Part shown: positions 1 to 3,846 of the stretch, in pieces | Numbering within the stretch: the stretch's first letter is position 1 | Layout: every line of letters starts with the position of its first letter | Source of the DNA: Candidatus Nomurabacteria bacterium RIFCSPHIGHO2_02_FULL_38_15 | Lineage (GTDB): Bacteria > Patescibacteriota > Minisyncoccia > Phycocordibacterales > UBA9973 | Length of the DNA stretch: 7,715 nt | Reading direction: 5' to 3' | Assembly: GCA_001785575.1 (NCBI GenBank) | Contig: MFUC01000011.1 | Span: 890-8,604 of the forward strand | Notes under the pieces: model-generated | The model's input: the letters and a program-made list of their open reading frames with translations, nothing else | The model's database searches: none | What the model was told of the DNA's origin: nothing | Position numbers and translations under genes: made by a program

Positions 1-1
1 T

Positions 2-685
2 ATAAAAAGCACTAAAGAAACAAAGGTTTACGTATTTTATCTTTGTGGCCATAAAAAGAGTGTGGTTTACTGTAGTCAGAAATATAATATAAATGAAATT
101 GAAATTGAGGAACAAATACAAGCTGAAATTCATAAATATACAATTGATTCAGATTTCTTGCACTGGGCACTTGAAGTAATGAAGGATAATAATACCCTAG
201 AAACTGTAACGAAAAAAGATATAAAGGAAAACGTATTAAAAACAATAGAAACAAAGCAGGAAGAATTAAGTAAGCTAATCCAAATGGCTGTAAAGGGCTT
301 TATTTCTGACGAGGAATTTAAGGAATCCAGAGTAAAATTAGACAAAATAATAACTAATTTAAACGATCAATTAAATATGGCTGAGGAGGATAAAAACAAT
401 GATCTCATAGAACTAACTGAAAAAGCATTCTATTATTCTACTTATGCCTTAATTGCTCTCAAAAATAGCGACAAAAGAACCCGAAAAGAAATCATCAAGA
501 GTTTGGGTATGAACCGAGAGATAAAAGATAAAATAGTCAGTATTAAAGCCTTCGAATGGTATTTACACATTCAAAAAACCTACTCTTCACTTAGGGGACA
601 ATTAGCTGGTCCTGAACCAGAAGTACGTTCTAAACAAAAGACGGTCTATGACTTTCCCAATCTTCGTTTAGTAATGCGCGGCTGA
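2..685 (+). CDS. Large serine recombinase, C-terminal part (5' end outside window)
   Basis: The reading frame is open from the first base of the window to the TGA at 683-685, so this is the 3' end of a longer gene; the GTG at 62 is internal. The visible part starts in a zinc-ribbon region, with FYLCGHKKSVVYCSQKYN carrying the second Cys pair (codons 44-46 and 71-73). A long charged helix or coiled coil follows (about nt 210-400), then a helical tail with KAFEWYLHIQKTY. This order matches the region after the catalytic domain in large serine recombinases, which integrate or excise DNA through a Ser-DNA intermediate. The catalytic Ser, resolvase and recombinase domains must lie to the left. The last codons overlap the acceptor end of tRNA-Asp on the opposite strand, as expected for an integrase at a tRNA attachment site. 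The family call is firm. Whether the enzyme is intact cannot be seen. Confidence 0.85.
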   Translation: MKSTKETKVYVFYLCGHKKSVVYCSQKYNINEIEIEEQIQAEIHKYTIDSDFLHWALEVMKDNNTLETVTKKDIKENVLKTIETKQEELSKLIQMAVKGFISDEEFKESRVKLDKIITNLNDQLNMAEEDKNNDLIELTEKAFYYSTYALIALKNSDKRTRKEIIKSLGMNREIKDKIVSIKAFEWYLHIQKTYSSLRGQLAGPEPEVRSKQKTVYDFPNLRLVMRG

Positions 686-990
686 AGGGTGCTGACCCCT
701 CGACCTCTCGCGTGCATTTATCCAATATTTTCATAAAGGCGTGGACTATATCTTCACCATGTGATTTATAAAACCATTTAGGTGCTTTGGTATCTAGTCT
801 CTACGGCGCTCCCTTCACTTGCTTATTTACTATATAAACAAAATAATTGAAGAGTTCCCACGGTGTTCGCATATGGTTAGACAATGCTCACCACTTAGCA
901 TTCACCGTTATCCCAAAGAGTTTCAATCCGCCATTTCGACGAAAAGCTGCCAATCGACAGGCGAGTGCTCTACCGTTGAGCTACAGCCGC
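677..990 (-). tRNA. tRNA-Asp(GUC), interrupted by a group I intron
   Basis: Read on the minus strand, exon 1 is 990-957 and exon 2 is 714-677, giving a 72-nt spliced tRNA. The acceptor stem is GCGGCTG/CAGCCGC. The D-arm is GCTC-AACGGTA-GAGC with G18G19. The anticodon stem is CTCGC/GCGAG with spliced loop CTGTCAC, so the anticodon is GUC. The variable loop is AGGTC. The T-stem is GAGGG/CCCTT and its loop is GTCAGCA. The discriminator G73 (677) is the known identity base of tRNA-Asp. No CCA is encoded, as GCAT follows the acceptor stem, so a CCA-adding enzyme is needed. The T-loop is odd: U55 and C56 are kept, but U54 and A58 are both G. The 5' end contains the stop codon of the upstream endonuclease gene, and the 3' end overlaps the recombinase gene antisense. 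No promoter of its own was evident just upstream. Confidence 0.92.
715..956 (-). ncRNA. Group I self-splicing intron in the tRNA-Asp anticodon loop
   Basis: This 242-nt intron sits between U35 and C36. It follows a U (957) and ends in G (715), as group I introns do. Pairings seen: P1 between exon CTGT (960-957) and GCAG (950-947), with a U-G pair at the splice site; P2 TTTC/GAAA (944-941/937-934); P3 CTTTGG/CCAAAG (918-913/790-785); P4 ACGGTG/CACCGT (908-903/865-860); P5 AATGCT/AGCATT (902-897/888-883); P6 CTTCA/TGAAG (852-848/817-813); P7 GACTA/TAGTC (799-795/748-744); P8 CACC/GGTG (784-781/758-755); and a possible P9 TTTAT/ATAAA (737-733/721-717). The AGAGACTA and AAGATATAGTCC segments closely match the classical R and S elements that build the guanosine site. 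There is no ORF inside. Small size and tRNA anticodon-loop location suggest subgroup IC3, which is an inference. Shifting the boundary by one base gives the same spliced tRNA, but only this choice keeps U before and G at the end. Confidence 0.92.
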
Positions 991-1658
991 AAACGTATAT
1001 ATTTCTCAAAAATAGACTTTTTTCTCTTTAAAAAAAGGCCATCCTCTTGAACATAACCATTATACATAAAATCGTATAATTTCAAAGTGTTACTGGTACT
1101 AAACTGCAATCTGCAAAAATCCTTATCTTTTGGCTTATAAATTGACCCACCAATTAAGCCAACAGCATTTAATTTAGTATGAAGTTGCTTTAGGAATTTA
1201 TGAGAGCAAGAAGTAAAGGCAACAAAAATGACATGTGTCGTGACTTTTCTTTCTCTATGAACATATCCAGACCAAACATTGCCATCACCGTCAAAATAAC
1301 CTCGTACAAAATCAGCCAAATATTTTTCTGGTACATTTGGAATCACTATGTTTTTTGTCTTTTTCTCAAAAATTCCCAAAGCTCTTAAGTCGTTGCACAT
1401 TTCTATACTACCAATTTGTAAACGATATAAACTTTTTTCATTGGCTTTTCCTTCACGTTTACTTATCTTGTGTCCTGAGCCGACAACATTTTTTATACTT
1501 TCAAGCAGTTTTTTATCAGTAATCTGTATGCACCAAAATTGTCCACCTCTTTTATTTACCGTTATGTATCCATCAGCTGAAAAGAAGCCTAATACATAAG
1601 CCATATTATGTGTCCACTTTTTAAAAAAATTCTTATTTATTTTTCTATACATCGGCAT
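981..1658 (-). CDS. LAGLIDADG homing endonuclease, freestanding
   Basis: A 225-residue protein with two LAGLIDADG helices, AYVLGFFSADG (about residues 20-30) and LADFVRGYFDGDG (about 114-126). The likely metal-binding acids are D29 and D125. Two motifs and this length fit a monomeric pseudo-symmetric endonuclease that cuts a long asymmetric DNA target so that its own or linked DNA is copied in by repair. The tail is rich in Lys and Arg. ATG at 1658 is chosen because an extended -10 box ends six bases before it; a second ATG at 1652 (Met3) is possible. The gene is not inside the intron: it lies between tRNA-Met and tRNA-Asp. Its TAG stop occupies positions 8-10 of tRNA-Asp, so the last two sense codons are acceptor-stem sequence. 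It most likely targets tRNA-Asp or flanking DNA, which is inference. No frameshift is seen, so it may be active. Confidence 0.9.
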   Translation of the reverse strand: MPMYRKINKNFFKKWTHNMAYVLGFFSADGYITVNKRGGQFWCIQITDKKLLESIKNVVGSGHKISKREGKANEKSLYRLQIGSIEMCNDLRALGIFEKKTKNIVIPNVPEKYLADFVRGYFDGDGNVWSGYVHRERKVTTHVIFVAFTSCSHKFLKQLHTKLNAVGLIGGSIYKPKDKDFCRLQFSTSNTLKLYDFMYNGYVQEDGLFLKRKKSIFEKYIRLRL

Positions 1659-1664
1659 ATAAAT

Positions 1665-1673
1665 ATTATATCA
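1665..1673 (-). promoter_or_regulatory. Extended -10 promoter of the homing endonuclease gene
   Basis: The minus strand reads TGATATAAT, a perfect TATAAT with the TGn extension, ending six bases before the ATG at 1658. No convincing -35 box is seen (TTAGAA at about 18 bp is weak) and no Shine-Dalgarno site fits. Transcription would begin at or beside the ATG, giving a leaderless mRNA or translation from the ATG at 1652. The transcript would run on into tRNA-Asp. Confidence 0.55.
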
Positions 1674-1700
1674 CGTGACAGTGTATTATTCTAACCAGTC

Positions 1701-1726
1701 TAAAAAATAAAAGTGCATAAATATGC
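1701..1726 (-). terminator. Possible weak terminator after tRNA-Met
   Basis: On the minus strand the near-palindrome GCATATTTATGC (1726-1715) is followed by ACTTTTATTTTTT. It starts seven bases beyond the tRNA-Met 3' end. The stem is only 4-5 AT-rich base pairs, so it may be inefficient or may be chance in AT-rich sequence. Confidence 0.3.
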
Positions 1727-1732
1727 TTAGTG

Positions 1733-1806
1733 TGTCGACGGGAGGGAACGATCCTCCGACCTTAGCTTTATGAGTGCTACGCTCTAACCAACTGAGCTAC
1801 GCCGAC
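1733..1806 (-). tRNA. tRNA-Met(CAU), elongator type
   Basis: A 74-nt cloverleaf on the minus strand. The acceptor stem is GTCGGCG/CGTCGAC with one G-T pair. The D-arm is GCTC-AGTTGGTTA-GAGC with G18G19. The anticodon arm is TAGCA-CTCATAA-AGCTA, giving anticodon CAU. The variable loop is AGGTC, the T-stem GGAGG/CCTCC, and the discriminator A73 (1733). CCA is not encoded. The anticodon stem lacks the three G-C pairs of initiator tRNA, so elongator Met is preferred; tRNA-Ile2 with a lysidine-modified CAU cannot be excluded. Two oddities: an A31-A39 mismatch closing the anticodon loop, and a T-loop ATCGTTC in which the usual U54/A58 pair is replaced by A54/U58. A TATAAA box upstream fits as its promoter. 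Confidence 0.93.
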
Positions 1807-1818
1807 ATTTACTCTGCT

Positions 1819-1829
1819 TTTATAGCATA
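1819..1829 (-). promoter_or_regulatory. Extended -10 promoter of tRNA-Met
   Basis: The minus strand reads TATGCTATAAA, a TGnTATAAA extended -10, with its 3' end 12 bases before the tRNA 5' end at 1806. That leaves room for a start site and a short RNase P leader. No clear -35 box is seen. It forms one arm of an inverted repeat with the divergent exporter promoter at 1864-1874. Confidence 0.5.
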
Positions 1830-1863
1830 AAAAAGCTTTATTGAAAAGCAATATAAAATTTTC

Positions 1864-1874
1864 TATGCTATAAT
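1864..1874 (+). promoter_or_regulatory. Extended -10 promoter of the LysE-type exporter
   Basis: TATGCTATAAT is a perfect -10 with the TGn extension, ending 15 bases before the ATG at 1890, so the leader would be about 8-9 nt. TTGAAA at 1841-1846 resembles a -35 box, but its 22-bp spacing is too long. TATGCTATA (1864-1872) is the exact reverse complement of TATAGCATA (1821-1829), the divergent tRNA-Met -10. A shared regulator is possible, but the symmetry may only reflect two similar promoters facing apart. Confidence 0.55.
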
Positions 1875-1889
1875 TTAAAGCATAAATTC

Positions 1890-2519
1890 ATGTATACTTT
1901 TTTTCAAGGAGCTTTGGTTTCAATTGTCGCAACCTTCCCAATGGGAGTGGTTTCGGCAATTGCTATTGCCCGTACACTTAAGAATGGCTATAAAGATGGT
2001 TTTTTTACACTGCTGGGCTCTAGTTTGGCTGACTTAATTGCATTTTTTATAATTCTATCAGGGCTATCTTTTTCATTTACACGAAATCCTGAAGTGCGTT
2101 TGATTTTATCATTAATCGCTAGCATTGTTACTGCGCTTATTGGTATTTCTATTTTTAAAAACAAAAATAAAGTTAATACCAAAACAAATGAAATTACTGG
2201 CGAGAATATTGAGCATGAAACGAATAATTTTGTATTAGGTTTTCTTTTAACAATATTAAATCCATATCAATTTGTGGTCTATTCAATATTTTTAACATCT
2301 TTAAATATTCATTATATTAGCAAGGTTTTAGTCTGGACATTTTCAGTTGGGGCATTTTTTGGTTCTTTGGTCTGGGCAGTCTCTGTCCCATTCTTGATTG
2401 TTAAATTAAAGGAGGGTTATACAGACAAAGTTAATAAAATATATCCCTACATCGGTGCCTTAATTTTTATAGTTGGTGTAATCTTATTTACCAGGGCTTT
2501 ATATCTATTTTTTATCTAA
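1890..2519 (+). CDS. LysE/RhtB family small-molecule exporter
   Basis: A 209-residue, very hydrophobic protein with about six membrane helices (roughly residues 5-27, 38-60, 70-90, 113-137, 145-172 and 184-207), the size and layout of the LysE/RhtB superfamily of amino-acid and metabolite exporters in the cytoplasmic membrane. Family marks are the first-helix FPMG region in place of the usual PGP, the second block KNGYKDGFFTLLGSSLADL, and GFLLTILNPYQFVVY, which corresponds to the LNPK block before helix 4. The polar loop at residues 91-112 separates the two halves. The start is the first ATG after a strong extended -10 box; there is no SD. The gene stands alone on this strand, and its last 15 bases overlap the end of a small minus-strand gene. 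The substrate cannot be told. The family call is good, although the first motif is divergent. Confidence 0.8.
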   Translation: MYTFFQGALVSIVATFPMGVVSAIAIARTLKNGYKDGFFTLLGSSLADLIAFFIILSGLSFSFTRNPEVRLILSLIASIVTALIGISIFKNKNKVNTKTNEITGENIEHETNNFVLGFLLTILNPYQFVVYSIFLTSLNIHYISKVLVWTFSVGAFFGSLVWAVSVPFLIVKLKEGYTDKVNKIYPYIGALIFIVGVILFTRALYLFFI

Positions 2520-2633
2520 AATTATTCCTGCAACCGGGTGGTTTATGGAGTCATCAAAGTAGCCCAGTAAAAAACCGCCTAATAATAAGATCGCAATAAT
2601 TATTAAAAGGCTAGTTTTTTTTGGGCTTTCCAT
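2505..2633 (-). CDS. Small single-pass membrane protein, 42 residues
   Basis: An ATG-to-TAG frame encoding 42 residues: a short polar N-terminus (MESPKKTS), one strongly hydrophobic helix (about residues 9-25, LLIIIAILLLGGFLLGY), and a polar tail starting FDDSINHP. The Lys-rich N-terminus suggests a cytoplasmic N-in orientation or an uncleaved signal anchor. It fills what would otherwise be an empty 130-base gap. Its start lies in a palindrome shared with the divergent synthetase gene, with a TGCTACAAT box eight bases before the ATG. It overlaps the exporter's 3' end by 15 bases in convergent orientation. I do not recognise a family. The composition and the promoter argue for a real gene, but its shortness leaves doubt. 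Confidence 0.5.
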   Translation of the reverse strand: MESPKKTSLLIIIAILLLGGFLLGYFDDSINHPVAGIILDKK

Positions 2634-2655
2634 ATGCTAATATTGTAGCATATGG
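2630..2655. promoter_or_regulatory. Palindromic divergent promoter carrying both start codons
   Basis: Perfect 10-bp arms CCATATGCTA (2630-2639) and TAGCATATGG (2646-2655) flank the 6-bp centre ATATTG. Each arm contains, outermost, the start codon of the gene leaving on that side (ATG at 2652 on +, 2633 on -). On the opposite side of the centre it supplies the TG extension of a -10 box. The plus strand reads TGCTAATAT, nine bases before its ATG. The minus strand reads TGCTACAAT, eight bases before its ATG. Both transcripts would be leaderless or nearly so, and the two overlapping promoters could not both be occupied at once. A dimeric repressor site is an alternative reading. Confidence 0.55.
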
Positions 2656-3782
2656 AAATTAAGGTAGACACAACGGAGCAAGAACGGATTTTGGCAAGTC
2701 TTTTGGCTAAAAATGACGCTGAAAGTTTACGCATGAATAGGTATTTAGATATGGCTGATTTATCTCGGTCAGAGGGTAGCCCGCTTTTTGAAATTGTTAA
2801 AAATACTAGGAATATTCATATCTTAAAAGATTTTGATAATATTATTATTCCTGAAATTGTCTCAGCTGAAGTCTCTTTTGATTTATTTAATTTTGCCTCA
2901 AATCATCCAGTTCGTAGCAAGTCTGACACTTACTATGTTGATGAAAAAAACATTCTTCGCCCACATGATACCGTGATGTGGTATTACTATTTGAATAACG
3001 AAGAGATAAAAAAGAAAATAGAAAATAACGAAGAGTTGGGTGTAATTTGTTATGGAAAAGTTTACCGTAAAGACGAAATTGACCGTCGCCATATGAACAT
3101 ATTTCATCAAATGGGTGGGGTGTATCTTGTGCCTGATTCCAAAAAAATTCTAAATCTTGATGATTTGAAACTAGCTCTTGTGGAGATTGTTGAAGGACTT
3201 TTTGGAAAAGAAGTGAAATATAGATTTTTGGATGACACATTTCCTTATACTGACCCATCTTTACAAATAGAGGTAGAGCTTGATGGAAAGTGGGTTGAAA
3301 TCATGGGTGGTGGAATGCCACGCAAAGATGTTTTGAAAAATTTTGGGCTAGAGGGTTATAATGGCTGGGCATTTGGATTTGGCCTGGAAAGGCTTGCCAT
3401 TATTAGCATGAAATTACCAGACATTAGGTTGTTGTGGTCAAGTGATGAAAGAGTCAAAAAACAACTTGTGTTGGGCAATGTGTACCACGAAGTGAGTCGT
3501 TACCCTGCAATAATTCGTGATGTATCATTTATAGTTTATAAAACTTTTTCACCAAATGATTACTTTGATTTAGTTCGTGATGTAGTTGGGGATTTAGCAG
3601 AAGAAGTGTCCCTGGTAGATGAATATGAAAATGACACAAAATTTGGGGCTGACAAAAAAAGCTATGCGTATCGTATAACTTATCGCTCTTTGGAAAAGAC
3701 CCTAACTGATGATGAGGTAAATACAATGCACAAAAAACTTGAAGAAAAGACCAAGGATGTTTTTGGCGCAATAATTCGTTAA
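2652..3782 (+). CDS. Single-chain (mitochondrial-type) phenylalanine-tRNA ligase
   Basis: A 376-residue class II synthetase that joins a PheS-like catalytic domain (about residues 70-265) to a C-terminal FDX-ACB anticodon-binding domain (about 279-376). That is the architecture of monomeric mitochondrial PheRS, not the bacterial (PheS-PheT)2 enzyme, where FDX-ACB is on PheT. Visible blocks: HPVR (85-88); RPHDT (104-107); motif 2 GKVYRKDEIDRRH with R139, then FHQMGG (151-156); FPYTDPS (198-203); motif 3 GWAFGFGLERLAI (238-250) with R247; and in FDX-ACB, YPAIIRDVSF (284-293). Expected function is ATP-dependent charging of tRNA-Phe with Phe in the cytoplasm. Two Phe-pocket positions differ: the usual HQxEG has Gly155 instead of Glu, and the usual HTS is HDT. 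The start ATG lies in the palindromic promoter and has no SD. A paralogue with altered specificity is possible. Confidence 0.85.
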   Translation: MEIKVDTTEQERILASLLAKNDAESLRMNRYLDMADLSRSEGSPLFEIVKNTRNIHILKDFDNIIIPEIVSAEVSFDLFNFASNHPVRSKSDTYYVDEKNILRPHDTVMWYYYLNNEEIKKKIENNEELGVICYGKVYRKDEIDRRHMNIFHQMGGVYLVPDSKKILNLDDLKLALVEIVEGLFGKEVKYRFLDDTFPYTDPSLQIEVELDGKWVEIMGGGMPRKDVLKNFGLEGYNGWAFGFGLERLAIISMKLPDIRLLWSSDERVKKQLVLGNVYHEVSRYPAIIRDVSFIVYKTFSPNDYFDLVRDVVGDLAEEVSLVDEYENDTKFGADKKSYAYRITYRSLEKTLTDDEVNTMHKKLEEKTKDVFGAIIR

Positions 3783-3828
3783 TTCTATCTAAATATTTAA
3801 AAAACAGCTATGTTTTTCTTTAAATTTT

Positions 3829-3837
3829 TGCTATAAT
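3829..3837 (+). promoter_or_regulatory. Extended -10 promoter of gyrB
   Basis: TGCTATAAT ends nine bases before the gyrB ATG at 3847. No good -35 box and no SD are seen in the 64-base gap after the synthetase gene, so a leader of only a few bases or none is expected. The intergenic gap holds nothing else recognisable and no hairpin that would stop the upstream transcript. Confidence 0.55.
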
Positions 3838-3846
3838 AAAACACAT

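Noticed and set aside
62..64. GTG at 62 as the start of the recombinase gene
   Set aside because: The frame is open to the window edge, and residues before it (VYVFYLCGHKKS) are part of the zinc ribbon.
686..956. Treating this stretch as plain intergenic DNA
   Set aside because: The minus strand holds tRNA exon 2 and an intron with paired P3-P8 elements.
819..1050. Plus-strand reading frames across 819-1050
   Set aside because: They run antisense through the tRNA-Asp exon 1 and intron core and have no protein-like pattern; RNA structure explains the sequence.
715..1658. The homing endonuclease as an intron-encoded protein
   Set aside because: On the minus strand it ends at nucleotide 10 of the tRNA, upstream of exon 1; the intron (956-715) has no ORF.
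2887..3258. 123-codon minus-strand frame inside the PheRS gene, and similar frames at 3529-3771 and 4938-5153
   Set aside because: Antisense shadows of strongly conserved enzymes, with no promoter or domain pattern.
3783..3846. Possible T-box, riboswitch or terminator before gyrB
   Set aside because: Only 64 AT-rich bases; no stable hairpin or conserved element seen beyond the -10 box. The PheRS gene likewise has no leader that could hold a T-box.
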